Source: Pseudomonas sp. GD03919
GTDB lineage: Bacteria > Pseudomonadota > Gammaproteobacteria > Pseudomonadales > Pseudomonadaceae
DNA length: 64,000 bases
NCBI RefSeq assembly: GCF_029814935.1
Contig: NZ_CP104582.1
Coordinates: 3,720,001-3,784,000 of the forward strand
Direction of reading: 5' to 3'
Numbering within the stretch: the stretch's first letter is position 1; each line of letters opens with the position of its first letter. The notes beneath the pieces were generated by a model that was not told the DNA's origin, did no database searches, and worked only from the letters and a program-made list of their open reading frames with translations. Below are positions 33,341 through 44,681 of this stretch, piece by piece. The position numbers and the translations under genes were made by a program.

Positions 33341-33367
33341 AAAAGCCCGGACGAGTCCGGGCTTTTT
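33341..33367. terminator. Bidirectional terminator between bamE and rnfH
   Basis: AAAAGCCCGGAC (33341-33352) pairs with GTCCGGGCTTTT (33355-33366) with TTTTTT beyond. It ends bamE on the plus strand and rnfH on the minus strand. Confidence 0.92.
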
Positions 33368-33402
33368 TCATATCTACCCTCTGCCGAACGGCCTTGCAGT
33401 AA

Positions 33403-33723
33403 TCAGGCTGGCTCCCCGCCGTCTTCCCGCGCCTTGGCTTTGGCTGCACGCTGCTTGCGCACTTCTTTCGGATCGGCAATCAGCGGCCGATAGATCTCGA
33501 CTCGCTCCCCTTCCTCCAGCACTCGATCTTCCGGCTTGCTTACCGCCTTGCCGAAAATACCCAACGGCGCCTGGCCGAGGTCCAGTTCAGGGAAGAACTG
33601 CTGCATGCCTGAGCGCAATGCCGCTTCCCGCACCGTCGTGCCAACCGGCACCGACAGGCGCAACAGCTTCTGTCGCTCAGCGAGAGCATAGACCACCTCG
33701 ATAGCGATACTGGGCTTATCCAT
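33403..33723 (-). CDS. rnfH: RnfH family ubiquitin-like protein
   Basis: A 106-residue member of the RnfH family, a beta-grasp fold whose role is unclear. It shows IAIEVVYALAERQKLLRLSVPVG, LGIFGKAVSKPEDRVLEEGERVEIYRPLIADPKEVRKQRAAKAK, the conserved C-terminal block. In many gammaproteobacteria it accompanies ratA, as here. The ATG at 33723 overlaps the end of ratA by 8 nt, so the two are translationally coupled. Confidence 0.95.
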   Translation of the reverse strand: MDKPSIAIEVVYALAERQKLLRLSVPVGTTVREAALRSGMQQFFPELDLGQAPLGIFGKAVSKPEDRVLEEGERVEIYRPLIADPKEVRKQRAAKAKAREDGGEPA

Positions 33724-34150
33724 ACAGCTGCTTGGCTCGCTGGCAGAAGGCGTCGACCATGGTATTGGTCGCCTGATTGAACAACGGCCCCAGCGTGGCA
33801 CGTACCAGTGGCCCGGCGTAGTCGAATGTCAGGTCCAGACTGATCTTGCAGGCCTTGTCACCCAGCGCCTTGAATTCCCAGACGCCATTGAGACTGGAGA
33901 ATGGCCCTTCCTGCAGGTTCATCTCGATGCGCTGCCCGGGCAGTAGCACATTGCGCGTGACGAAGCGCTGACCGATGCCACCCTTGGCCACTTCGAGGCT
34001 AGCCAGCATATGCGTTTCGCTGGCTTCCAATATTTCACTGGCGCTACACCAGGGCAGAAACTGCGGGTAGCTGGCCACATCGTTAACGAGGTCATACAGC
34101 GCCTGCGCCGGATAAGGCAGCAACGCCGAGCGCTGGATTCGAGTAGTCAT
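33716..34150 (-). CDS. ratA: RatA-like START-domain protein
   Basis: A 144-residue single-domain START/polyketide-cyclase-like protein. It begins TRIQRSALLPYPAQALYDLVNDVASYPQFLPWC and has LEVAKGGIGQRFVTRN and FKALGDKACKISLDLTFDY. The E. coli homologue was described as a toxin that blocks 70S assembly; homologues in mitochondria (COQ10) bind ubiquinone, so the role may instead be in quinone handling. Its ATG directly follows the stop codon of the upstream sodium symporter gene (TAA-ATG), and it overlaps rnfH. Confidence 0.93.
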   Translation of the reverse strand: MTTRIQRSALLPYPAQALYDLVNDVASYPQFLPWCSASEILEASETHMLASLEVAKGGIGQRFVTRNVLLPGQRIEMNLQEGPFSSLNGVWEFKALGDKACKISLDLTFDYAGPLVRATLGPLFNQATNTMVDAFCQRAKQLYG

Positions 34151-35554
34151 TTACTTGCTCAGCTCCGCGATGAATACGATCAGCACGCCGATTGGCGCCA
34201 CGACGCGAATCAGCCAAAGACACAGATTGAACAGCAGCGGGCTTCTGATGGCCAACTCTTCGCGCACGGCGTCGCGATTCAGTACCCAGCCGGCGAACAG
34301 GGCGAAGGACAACCCGCCCAGCGGTAACAGAATACGGCTGGTGAGGTAATCGATGCTGTCGAAGAAGGTCTTGCCGCCCTCGGCGCCCCACTGCAGCAGA
34401 TGGAAGCCATCCTCGGCGAAGACGAAGAACTTGGCATCAGCCCAGAGGTTGAACGAGAGCACCGTGCCCATGCCGAAAACCCAGCAGAACAGAGCCAGTA
34501 CAGCGGTTACCTGGGTACGGCTGCGCCCGGTTTTTTCGACGAAGTAGGCCACGGCCGGCTCCAGCATGGAGATCGACGAACTCCAGGCAGCGACGGCGAC
34601 CAGCACGAAGAAGATCAGCCCCATCACCTGGCCGAAAGCGATATTGCCGAAGGCGATCGGCAGCGTGACGAACATGAGCCCCGGCCCACCGCCAGGTTCC
34701 AGGCCCGCAGCAAACACGATGGGGAACAGCGCCATACCGGCGGTCAGCGCCACCAGCGTATCGAGCAGGCCAACGGTCAGTACCGTGGTGCCAATCGACG
34801 CCTTCTTCGGCATATAGGCGCCGTAGACCATGATCGAGCCGACGCCGACACTCAAAGTAAAGAACGCATGGCCCATGGCAGCGAGAATGCCGTCCTGCAC
34901 CTTGCTCGAATCGAAATGGAAGAGAAAGTCGAAGCCTTCGCGGAAATGCCCGGTGGTGAAGCTGTACCCCAGCAGTACCAGCAGCAGCACGAACAGCAGC
35001 GGCATCATGATGCGCAGGCTGCGCTCCAGCCCGGCCACCACACCTTTGGCGATGACGAATGCGGTCCCCAGCATGAACAGGCTGTGCCACAGGGTCAGCC
35101 GCCACGGGTCGGAGGTCAGGCCGCCGAACGCCGCACCGGCACCATCGGCGCTGATACCGGTAAAGTCGCCACGGCCCATGCCAAGGATGTAATCCAGCGA
35201 CCAGCCCGCCACCACGCTGTAGAAGGACAGGATCAACAGCGCCGCGACCATGCCGATCAGCGCCGCCAGCGACCAGTGCCTGGACGCCCCGGCCTCGGCC
35301 GCCAGGCTCTTCATCGCGTTGACCGGGCTCTGCCGGCCGCGACGACCGATCAGGGTTTCCGCCAGCATGATCGGCACGCCGACCAGCGCGATGCAGAACA
35401 GGTACATGACCACGAACGCGCCACCGCCGTAGACGCCCGTCATGTAGGGAAACTTCCAGATATTGCCGAGGCCTACGGCCGAACCGGTGGCCGCCAGAAT
35501 GAACACCCAACGACTGGCCCACGCACCATGAATTGAAACTTTGTCGCTCGCCAT
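34151..35554 (-). CDS. Sodium-dependent transporter of the SNF/NSS family
   Basis: A 467-residue inner-membrane symporter for a small organic solute, probably an amino acid. The first span contains ASRWVFILAATGSAVGLGNIWKFPYM, with the unwound Na+/substrate-binding Gly-rich helix typical of LeuT relatives. Eleven or twelve spans follow; GIGVGSIMVYGAYMPKKASI-like SVGVGSIMVYGAYM is the conserved TM6 region and VAAWSSSISMLEPAVAYF the TM8 sodium site. The ATG at 35554 (MASDKVSIHG) fits the family; an upstream in-frame codon would add an unlikely 30 residues. Its stop touches the ratA start. Substrate unknown. Confidence 0.93.
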   Translation of the reverse strand: MASDKVSIHGAWASRWVFILAATGSAVGLGNIWKFPYMTGVYGGGAFVVMYLFCIALVGVPIMLAETLIGRRGRQSPVNAMKSLAAEAGASRHWSLAALIGMVAALLILSFYSVVAGWSLDYILGMGRGDFTGISADGAGAAFGGLTSDPWRLTLWHSLFMLGTAFVIAKGVVAGLERSLRIMMPLLFVLLLVLLGYSFTTGHFREGFDFLFHFDSSKVQDGILAAMGHAFFTLSVGVGSIMVYGAYMPKKASIGTTVLTVGLLDTLVALTAGMALFPIVFAAGLEPGGGPGLMFVTLPIAFGNIAFGQVMGLIFFVLVAVAAWSSSISMLEPAVAYFVEKTGRSRTQVTAVLALFCWVFGMGTVLSFNLWADAKFFVFAEDGFHLLQWGAEGGKTFFDSIDYLTSRILLPLGGLSFALFAGWVLNRDAVREELAIRSPLLFNLCLWLIRVVAPIGVLIVFIAELSK

Positions 35555-35666
35555 TGCCGCCAAGACCCCAGACTGCGGGAAAAAAGATCGCGCATTGTCG
35601 GGGATTAGCGACATGGGCTCAAGTTTGGCTCGGTAAAGCCCCATGGCGCAGGCGCGGGAGACTCCC

Positions 35667-35672
35667 TATAAT
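35667..35672 (+). promoter_or_regulatory. Consensus -10 element (TATAAT) just before smpB
   Basis: TATAAT lies 9 nt before the smpB ATG. If used, transcription would start at or within a few bases of the start codon. No good -35 hexamer is seen at 17 bp, so the site may need an activator or be coincidental. Confidence 0.5.
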
Positions 35673-35681
35673 GCGCGGCCT

Positions 35682-36164
35682 ATGGCTAAGCAAAAGAAAC
35701 ATCCCCAAGGCACCATCGCGCTGAACAAAAAGGCGCTGCATGACTATTTCATCGAGCACAAGTTCGAGGCCGGGCTGGTGCTGTCCGGCTGGGAAGTCAA
35801 AAGCCTGCGTGCCGGCAAGGCACAACTGGTCGACAGCTATGTGCTGCTCAAGGACGGCGAGGCCTGGTTGATGGGCTGCCACATCAGCCCGTTGAAAACC
35901 GCCAGTACGCACGTCATCGCCGACCCGACCCGCACGCGCAAACTGCTGCTGAACAAGCGCGAGCTGGAAAAGCTGTTCGGCTCCGTGCAGCAGAAGGGCT
36001 ACACCGCCGTGGCGCTGTCGCTCTACTGGAAGCAGCATCTGATCAAATGTGAAATTGCCTTGGCCAAGGGCAAGAAGGACTTCGACAAGCGCCACACCGA
36101 GAAGGAACGTGACGCCGACCGCGAAGTTCAGCGCGCCATGCGCAGCAAGGGCAAGGAAGACTAG
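35682..36164 (+). CDS. smpB: SsrA-binding protein SmpB
   Basis: A 160-residue partner of tmRNA in ribosome rescue. It starts [22 protein letters not shown], has [23 protein letters not shown] and the [25 protein letters not shown] block, and ends in a basic, helical tail that enters the mRNA channel. No Shine-Dalgarno is visible at a normal distance; a TATAAT is 9 nt upstream, which suggests a nearly leaderless mRNA. It is divergent from the sodium symporter gene. Confidence 0.97.
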   Translation: MAKQKKHPQGTIALNKKALHDYFIEHKFEAGLVLSGWEVKSLRAGKAQLVDSYVLLKDGEAWLMGCHISPLKTASTHVIADPTRTRKLLLNKRELEKLFGSVQQKGYTAVALSLYWKQHLIKCEIALAKGKKDFDKRHTEKERDADREVQRAMRSKGKED

Positions 36165-36225
36165 GAGCAGCTGCAAGCCAAAGCAACGCAGGCTCTTACT
36201 GGCAGCTTGTGGCTTGCATCTCGCC

Positions 36226-36993
36226 TTACATCCCCAAGCGCCTCTGCGCACGCGCCACGCGCCGGGCCTCAAGTTGCACTTCCGAGAGCACTTCCTGCAC
36301 GTAGTCGATATGTCGGTTCGATAGCGCGCGCGCGTCTTCCGCACGGCCTTCGAGGATGGCTTCGTAAAGTGCGCGGTGCTGGCTGATCAGCATGTCGCGA
36401 GTTTCCTCGCGCTGGGCGTACATGCCGCCGATATTGGTCACCACGTTGCGCTTGAGCAGGTCGAACAGACCCCGAATGGTATGCAGCAGTACGGCGTTGT
36501 GGCTGGCCTCGGCAATCGCCAGGTGAAAACGCGCATCGGCTGCCCCCTCCTCGGCACGTGTCACCTTGCCAGATCTCTCATAGCAGTCCTGCAGGGCCGC
36601 GAAAGCCTCGGTCAAACGCTGTCGGTCGATATCGGTGGCACGCTTGGCCGCGTAGTAGGCGCACGAGCCTTCCAGCGTGTGACGAAACTCCAGTAGGTCA
36701 CGCTGGGCATCCTCCTTGTGCTCCAGCAGTTGCAGCAGCGGATCACTGAAGGTCGAGCCGAGTGATTCGGCCACGTAGTTACCGCCGCCCTGGCGACTGA
36801 CCAGCAAGCCCTTGGCCACCAGTTTCTGGATCGCTTCGCGCAGGGACGGGCGGGAAACACCGAACTGCTCAGCCAGCGCACGCTCGGCAGGCAGCCGCTC
36901 GCCGGCACGCAAGGTGCCCTCGAGAATCATGGTTTCCAGCTGCGCGACGATGTCATCCGAAAGACGTCGCTGCCGCACCTGACCTACTTCCAT
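36226..36993 (-). CDS. lldR: GntR/FadR-type transcriptional regulator LldR
   Basis: A 255-residue repressor. The winged helix (about 1-75) contains RLPAERALAEQFGVSRPSLREAIQKL; the FCD effector domain (about 95-235) has DLLEFRHTLEGSCAYYAA, FHLAIAEASHNAVLLHTI and the metal-binding HRALYEAILEGRAEDA. It is closest to LldR/PdhR proteins, which release DNA on binding lactate or pyruvate. The ATG at 36993 has GGAG 9 nt upstream; an earlier ATG at 37008 has none. Candidate operators lie over its own start region and before lldP, matching divergent control of the lactate genes. Confidence 0.93.
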   Translation of the reverse strand: MEVGQVRQRRLSDDIVAQLETMILEGTLRAGERLPAERALAEQFGVSRPSLREAIQKLVAKGLLVSRQGGGNYVAESLGSTFSDPLLQLLEHKEDAQRDLLEFRHTLEGSCAYYAAKRATDIDRQRLTEAFAALQDCYERSGKVTRAEEGAADARFHLAIAEASHNAVLLHTIRGLFDLLKRNVVTNIGGMYAQREETRDMLISQHRALYEAILEGRAEDARALSNRHIDYVQEVLSEVQLEARRVARAQRRLGM

Positions 36994-37007
36994 CACCCGT
37001 ATCTCCA

Positions 37008-37020
37008 TTGGTTTGACCAG
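37008..37020. promoter_or_regulatory. Candidate LldR operator near lldR
   Basis: TTGGTTTGACCAG has the half-sites TTGGT and ACCAg separated by 3 nt, like the operators known for LldR/PdhR-type repressors. It lies about 15 bp before the lldR start codon, suggesting autoregulation. Confidence 0.5.
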
Positions 37021-37151
37021 ACCAGAAGTCTGAGCGCAAGCCTATAGCGCCCGCTCTCACTGAACAAGCAAGCACCATACGACCAAAGTCTTAATGGCTC
37101 GATTTGACAGCCTGCTGAGCAACTTTTAACCTGCCCCCTTCACCCTGTAAG

Positions 37152-37164
37152 TTGGTCTTACCAA
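37152..37164. promoter_or_regulatory. Candidate LldR operator of lldPD-dld
   Basis: TTGGTCTTACCAA is a perfect TTGGT-N3-ACCAA palindrome, the core of FadR-subfamily lactate/pyruvate operators. It lies about 120 bp before lldP and 40 bp before the leader ORF. Confidence 0.7.
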
Positions 37165-37201
37165 TTTAGCCCAGAAGAATAACAATCCTTCGAGGTTCGC
37201 C

Positions 37202-37279
37202 ATGACAGCCCAACACGCTGCCAGCCAGTTCGATAACGCCTCATCCCTGCCGCGCCAGACGCGCACTCGTGTGGAGTAA
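37202..37279 (+). CDS. 25-residue leader ORF upstream of lldP
   Basis: An ATG at 37202, preceded by GAGG at 6-nt spacing, opens a 25-codon frame (MTAQHAASQFDNASSLPRQT and five more) that stops at 37277-37279, only 6 nt before the lldP ATG. It resembles nothing I know. Its ribosome site is at least as good as that of lldP, so lldP may be translated by re-initiation. It could be a true small protein, a coupling leader, or an accident of a non-coding leader. Confidence 0.4.
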   Translation: MTAQHAASQFDNASSLPRQTRTRVE

Positions 37280-37285
37280 GCCCTG

Positions 37286-38977
37286 ATGTCCAACGGAATT
37301 CTCGCCCTGCTGGCGTTCTCGCCGATCCTGCTCGCCGCCATCCTGCTGGTCGGCCTGCGCTGGCCGGCCAAGCGCGCCATGCCGCTGGTCTACCTACTCA
37401 CCGCCGGCATCGGCCTGTACGTATGGGACATGAGCCTCAACCGCGTGCTCGCCTCCACCGTGCAGGGCCTGATCATCACCGTCGGCGTACTGTGGATCAT
37501 CTTTGGCGCAATTCTGCTGCTGAATACCCTCAAGCATTCCGGCGGCATCACTGCGATCCGGGCCGGCTTCACCACCATCAGCCCTGATCGCCGCATCCAG
37601 GCCATCATCATCGCCTGGCTGTTCGGTTGCTTCATCGAAGGCGCCTCCGGCTTCGGCACCCCGGCCGCCATCGCGGCACCACTGCTGGTGGCCATCGGCT
37701 TTCCGGCCATGGCCGCCGTGCTGATGGGCATGCTGGTGCAGAGCACTCCGGTGTCCTTCGGCGCCGTGGGTACGCCGATCATCGTCGGCGTCAACACCGG
37801 CCTGGATACCGCCAGTATTGGCGCACAACTGGTCGAACAGGGTTCGTCCTGGGGGCAATTCCTGCAGCTGATCACCAGCCAGGTAGCGATCATTCATGCC
37901 ACCGTTGGCGTGGTCATGCCACTGATCATGGTCATGATGCTGACACGCTTCTTCGGTCAGGAGAAAAGCTGGAAAGCCGGTCTGGAAGTGCTGCCGTTCG
38001 CCCTCTTCGCCGGCCTGGCCTTCGTCCTGCCCTACGCCGCCACCGGCGTGTTCCTCGGCCCGGAATTCCCCTCGATGCTGGGCGGTCTGATCGGCCTGGC
38101 CATCGTCACCAGCGCCGCCCGCTTCGGCTTCCTGGTACCGAAGAAGACCTGGGACTTCGCCCCGGCCGACAAGTGGCCGAGCGAGTGGCTGGGCACCGTC
38201 GAGATGAAGCTGGACGAGCTGACCGCCAAGCCGATGAGCGCCCTGCGCGCCTGGCTGCCCTATGTACTGGTCGGCGCCCTGCTGGTGATCAGCCGCGTAT
38301 TCCCGGAAGTGGGTAATGCACTGAAAGCCGTGGTGGTGAACTTCCCCGACCTGCTTGGCGAAACCGGCATCAGCGCCAACTTCCAACCGCTCTACCTGCC
38401 GGGTGGCATTCTGGTCGCCGTGGTGCTGGCCACCTTCTTCCTGCATGGCATGAAAGCACGTGACCTGGGCAAGGCCGTGAAGGAATCGTCCAGCGTGCTG
38501 CTCAGCGCCGGCTTCGTGCTGCTGTTCACCGTGCCGATGGTACGCATCCTGATCAACTCCGGCGTCAATGGCGCTGAGCTGGCCAGCATGCCCATCCTCA
38601 TGGCGCGCTGGGTGGCCGACAGCGTTGGCGGGATCTATCCGCTGCTGGCGCCAAGTATCGGCGCACTGGGCGCCTTCATCGCCGGCTCCAATACCGTCAG
38701 CAATATGATGTTCAGCCAGTTCCAGTTCGGTGTAGCCAGCAGCCTGGGTATCTCCAGCGCACTGATCGTCTCCGTTCAGGCCATCGGCGCCGCGGCCGGC
38801 AACATGGTGGCGATTCACAACGTGGTTGCTGCCTCGGCCACCGTCGGTCTGCTCGGGCGCGAAGGCAGCACCCTGCGCAAGACCATCTGGCCGACGCTGT
38901 ACTACGTGCTGTTCACCGGCATCATCGCGATGATCGCGATCTACGTGCTGGGTGTGACTGACCCGCTGGTGCACTGA
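37286..38977 (+). CDS. lldP: L-lactate permease
   Basis: A 563-residue inner-membrane lactate:H+ symporter of the LctP family (LldP/GlcA). About 13 hydrophobic spans are visible. The family blocks [45 protein letters not shown] and [21 protein letters not shown] are present, as is the late [22 protein letters not shown] lies 9 nt before the ATG, which follows a small leader ORF. It heads the lactate-use cluster lldP-lldD-dld and is probably induced when LldR binds L-lactate. Confidence 0.96.
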   Translation: MSNGILALLAFSPILLAAILLVGLRWPAKRAMPLVYLLTAGIGLYVWDMSLNRVLASTVQGLIITVGVLWIIFGAILLLNTLKHSGGITAIRAGFTTISPDRRIQAIIIAWLFGCFIEGASGFGTPAAIAAPLLVAIGFPAMAAVLMGMLVQSTPVSFGAVGTPIIVGVNTGLDTASIGAQLVEQGSSWGQFLQLITSQVAIIHATVGVVMPLIMVMMLTRFFGQEKSWKAGLEVLPFALFAGLAFVLPYAATGVFLGPEFPSMLGGLIGLAIVTSAARFGFLVPKKTWDFAPADKWPSEWLGTVEMKLDELTAKPMSALRAWLPYVLVGALLVISRVFPEVGNALKAVVVNFPDLLGETGISANFQPLYLPGGILVAVVLATFFLHGMKARDLGKAVKESSSVLLSAGFVLLFTVPMVRILINSGVNGAELASMPILMARWVADSVGGIYPLLAPSIGALGAFIAGSNTVSNMMFSQFQFGVASSLGISSALIVSVQAIGAAAGNMVAIHNVVAASATVGLLGREGSTLRKTIWPTLYYVLFTGIIAMIAIYVLGVTDPLVH

Positions 38978-38995
38978 ACCTCGTCACGCGAAAGC

Positions 38996-39018
38996 GCCCC
39001 GACCCTGTCGGGGCATTT
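38996..39018 (+). terminator. Hairpin between lldP and lldD
   Basis: GCCCCGAC/GTCGGGGC with a 3-nt loop and a short ATTTTC tail. It lies 18 nt after lldP and 44 nt before lldD. Being inside the operon, it may reduce downstream expression or protect the lldP mRNA 3' end. Confidence 0.5.
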
Positions 39019-39061
39019 TCCGTCAGGCTACGCTTTCTCTTTTCAGTAACAGGATGAGCCC

Positions 39062-40201
39062 ATGATCATTTCTGCCTCTACCGACTATCGCGCCGCCGCG
39101 CAGCGCAAGCTGCCGCCCTTCCTGTTCCACTACATCGACGGCGGCGCCTACGCCGAGCACACCCTGCGCCGTAACGTTGCCGACCTGTCGGACATCGAAC
39201 TGCGCCAGCGGGTGCTGAAGAACATGTCCGACCTGAGCCTGTCCACCGAGCTGTTCGGCGAACAGCTTTCCATGCCTGTCGCCCTGGCTCCGGTCGGCCT
39301 GACCGGCATGTATGCCCGTCGCGGTGAAGTGCAGGCGGCCAAGGCCGCAGCAGCCAAAGGCATTCCCTTTACGCTGTCCACCGTTTCGGTGTGCCCGATC
39401 GAGGAAGTCGCGCCGGCCATCGACCGGCCAATGTGGTTCCAGCTCTACGTGCTGAAGGATCGCGGCTTCATGAAGAATGCCCTGGAGCGCGCGAAGGCGG
39501 CCGGCTGCTCGACCCTGGTGTTCACCGTCGACATGCCCGTACCCGGTGCGCGCTATCGCGATGCCCACTCGGGCATGAGCGGCCCGAACGCGGCGCTGCG
39601 CCGCATGCTGCAGGCCATGACTCATCCGCAGTGGGCCTGGGACGTCGGCCTGATGGGCAAGCCGCACGACCTGGGCAACATCTCCGCTTACCGCGGCAAC
39701 CCGACCGGCCTGGCCGACTACATCGGCTGGCTGGGCGCCAACTTCGACCCGTCGATTTCCTGGAAAGATTTGGAATGGATCCGCGACTTCTGGGACGGTC
39801 CGATGGTGATCAAGGGCATCCTCGACCCTGAAGATGCCCGCGACGCGGTGACCTTCGGTGCCGATGGCATCATCGTTTCCAACCACGGCGGACGCCAGCT
39901 CGACGGCGTGCTGTCCAGCGCCCGGGCGCTGCCGGCCATCGCCGATGCCGTCAAGGGCGAGCTGAAGATCCTCGCCGACTCTGGCATCCGTACCGGTCTC
40001 GATGTGGTACGCATGCTGGCCCTGGGTGCCGACACCGTGCTGCTCGGCCGCGCCTTCATCTACGCCCTGGCGGCAGCCGGTGGCGCCGGTGTGAGCAACC
40101 TGCTCGATCTGATCGAGAAGGAAATGCGCGTGGCCATGGTACTGACCGGCGCCAAGTCCATCGCCGAGATTACCTCGGATCTGCTGGTCAAAGAGCGCTG
40201 A
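39062..40201 (+). CDS. lldD: FMN-dependent L-lactate dehydrogenase
   Basis: A 379-residue membrane-associated flavoenzyme oxidising L-lactate to pyruvate with electrons passing to quinone. It begins [20 protein letters not shown], with [35 protein letters not shown] and the active-site motif [14 protein letters not shown] holding the catalytic His and substrate Arg; [22 protein letters not shown] binds the FMN phosphate. Length and order match E. coli LldD. It lies between lldP and dld, the latter 4 nt downstream. Confidence 0.97.
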   Translation: MIISASTDYRAAAQRKLPPFLFHYIDGGAYAEHTLRRNVADLSDIELRQRVLKNMSDLSLSTELFGEQLSMPVALAPVGLTGMYARRGEVQAAKAAAAKGIPFTLSTVSVCPIEEVAPAIDRPMWFQLYVLKDRGFMKNALERAKAAGCSTLVFTVDMPVPGARYRDAHSGMSGPNAALRRMLQAMTHPQWAWDVGLMGKPHDLGNISAYRGNPTGLADYIGWLGANFDPSISWKDLEWIRDFWDGPMVIKGILDPEDARDAVTFGADGIIVSNHGGRQLDGVLSSARALPAIADAVKGELKILADSGIRTGLDVVRMLALGADTVLLGRAFIYALAAAGGAGVSNLLDLIEKEMRVAMVLTGAKSIAEITSDLLVKER

Positions 40202-40205
40202 TCCC

Positions 40206-41921
40206 ATGACTGCTGCCGCAACCACCGTCACCCGCGATGCCCTGCTGGCGCAGATGCGCCAGATCGTCGGCAGCAGCCATGTGCTGACCGACGAACACGC
40301 CACGCGGCGTTTTCGCAAGGGCCATCGCACCGGTGAGGGCAATGTCCTGGCGGTGGTACGCCCAGGCTCGCTGCTGGAACAGTGGCGCATCCTGCAGGCG
40401 GCGGTGGCGGCTGATCGCATCGTCATCATGCAGGCGGCCAACACCGGCCTGACCGGCGGATCGACGCCCGATGGCGACGACTACGACCGCGAGATCGTGT
40501 TGATCAGCACCCTGCGCATCACCGGCGTACAACTGATCAACGATGGCCAACAGGTGGTGTGTCTGCCGGGCGCGACCCTGGATCGCCTGGAACAGGCATT
40601 GGCGCCGCTGAATCGCGAACCGCATTCGGTGATCGGCTCGTCCTGCATCGGCGCCTCGGTGCTCGGCGGCATCTGCAACAACTCCGGCGGTGCCCTGGTA
40701 CGCCGTGGCCCGGCCTATACCGAGCTGGCGCTGTATGCGCAGGTGAAGGATGACGGCTCGCTGGAACTGGTCAACCACCTGGGAATCGAGCTGGGCGACA
40801 CCCCGGAGGACATTCTTACCCGCCTGCAGAACGGCGATTACACGCCGCAGCAGGTGCGCAACGAGGAAACGGCCAAGGCCTCCGACGCCCGCTACGGCGA
40901 GCATGTGCGCGATGTCGATGCTGACACCCCGGCGCGTTTCAATGCCGACCCCTCGTGCCTGTTCGAGGCCTCCGGCTCGGCCGGCAAGCTGTGCCTGTTC
41001 GCCGTGCGCCTGGATACCTTCCCGAAAGAGCCGAGCACGGTGTTCTACATCGGCAGCAACGACCCGCACGACCTCACTGAAGTGCGCCGCCACCTGCTAG
41101 CCAAGTTGCCGCGCTTGCCGATTGCCGGTGAGTACATTCATCGCACGGCCTTCGATATCGGCGAGAAATACGGCAAGGACACCTTCCTGGTGATCGATAA
41201 ATTCGGCACCGCCAAGGTGCCGGCCGCCTTCGCCATGAAGAGCCGGGTCGACGGTTTCTTCGAGCGCTTCGGCCTGCGCGGGGTGACCGACAAGGTGATC
41301 CAGGCACTGATGAACCTGCTGCCCAGCCACCTGCCGGCGCGCATGCGCGAGTACCGCGATCGCTACGAGCATCACCTGCTGGTGCGGGTCTCCAACGACA
41401 CACTGGAGCAGACCCGTGCCTTCCTCAGCGAGTATTTCACCGGCAGCGACAGCGGCGCCTATTTCGAATGCGATGCCGATGTGGGACGCAAGGCCTTCCT
41501 GCATCGCTTCGCCGTGGCCGGTGCCGCGATCCGCTACCGCGAGGCGCACCGCAGCAGCGTCGAGGATATCCTCGCCCTGGATATCGCCCTGCGCCGCAAC
41601 GACCGTGACTGGGTCGAAACGCTGCCGCAGGAACTGGAAGACAGGATCATCCACAAGCTCTACTACGGGCACTTCTTCTGCCATGTGTTCCACCAGGACT
41701 ACATCGTCAAGAAGGGCAATGACCCGCTCGCCATGGAACATGCCATGTGGAAGCTGCTGGACGAACGCCGCGCCGAGTACCCAGCCGAGCACAACGTCGG
41801 CCATCTCTACGTGGCCAAACCGGCACTGGCGGGGTTTTACCGCGAGCTCGACCCGACCAACACCTTCAACCCCGGCATTGGCCATACCTCGAAGAAGAAG
41901 CATTGGGGTGGTTGCTGCTGA
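40206..41921 (+). CDS. dld: Quinone-dependent D-lactate dehydrogenase (E. coli Dld type)
   Basis: A 571-residue FAD enzyme oxidising D-lactate to pyruvate at the membrane. The PCMH FAD domain (about 20-260) shows VVRPGSLLEQWRILQAAVAA, QAANTGLTGGSTPDG and SVIGSSCIGASVLGGICNNSGGALV; the rest is the Dld membrane-binding/cap domain with GEYIHRTAFDIGEKYGKD and the ending DPTNTFNPGIGHTSKKKHW. Length equals that of E. coli Dld (571). It starts 4 nt after lldD, so the cluster handles both lactate enantiomers. As I recall, the third gene of the P. aeruginosa lactate operon encodes a larger, different D-lactate dehydrogenase, so this is a variant arrangement. Confidence 0.95.
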   Translation: MTAAATTVTRDALLAQMRQIVGSSHVLTDEHATRRFRKGHRTGEGNVLAVVRPGSLLEQWRILQAAVAADRIVIMQAANTGLTGGSTPDGDDYDREIVLISTLRITGVQLINDGQQVVCLPGATLDRLEQALAPLNREPHSVIGSSCIGASVLGGICNNSGGALVRRGPAYTELALYAQVKDDGSLELVNHLGIELGDTPEDILTRLQNGDYTPQQVRNEETAKASDARYGEHVRDVDADTPARFNADPSCLFEASGSAGKLCLFAVRLDTFPKEPSTVFYIGSNDPHDLTEVRRHLLAKLPRLPIAGEYIHRTAFDIGEKYGKDTFLVIDKFGTAKVPAAFAMKSRVDGFFERFGLRGVTDKVIQALMNLLPSHLPARMREYRDRYEHHLLVRVSNDTLEQTRAFLSEYFTGSDSGAYFECDADVGRKAFLHRFAVAGAAIRYREAHRSSVEDILALDIALRRNDRDWVETLPQELEDRIIHKLYYGHFFCHVFHQDYIVKKGNDPLAMEHAMWKLLDERRAEYPAEHNVGHLYVAKPALAGFYRELDPTNTFNPGIGHTSKKKHWGGCC

Positions 41922-41935
41922 AACGCTGAAGCACC

Positions 41936-41995
41936 GTAGCCCGGATGCAATCCGGGGCAACCTGACGCTGACTTCCCGGATTGCATCCGGGCTAC
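41936..41995. repeat. REP-like inverted repeat (GTAGCCCGGATGCAATCCGGG type)
   Basis: GTAGCCCGGATGCAATCCGGG (41936-41956) is matched by the near-exact complement at 41975-41995 (CCCGGATTGCATCCGGGCTAC), with an 18-nt spacer. Each half is itself a small hairpin. Units of this kind are common intergenic repeats in some Pseudomonas. It lies just after dld and before the clpB/dld terminator. Confidence 0.75.
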
Positions 41996-42001
41996 AAACG
42001 C

Positions 42002-42033
42002 AAAGGCCCGCCAATTTGGCGGGCCTTTGTTTT
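42002..42033. terminator. Bidirectional terminator between dld and clpB
   Basis: AAAGGCCCGCC (42002-42012) pairs with GGCGGGCCTTT (42018-42028), followed by GTTTT on the plus strand. It ends the lactate cluster and probably clpB on the minus strand. Confidence 0.88.
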
Positions 42034-42047
42034 AACGCGACACTCGA

Positions 42048-44612
<2,565 letters not shown>

Positions 44613-44681
44613 AAATGTCCTTCCTCCAGGATGGCGAGCCGGGACAACTTCCCCGAAAAAAGAAACTCGCTCAGATGCAGA

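Noticed and set aside
36165..36225. Hairpin with TGCAAGCCA/TGGCTTGCA between smpB and lldR
   Set aside because: It could be a terminator but has no T tract, and similar GCTTGCAGC-like repeats are common in Pseudomonas intergenic DNA; too weak to call.
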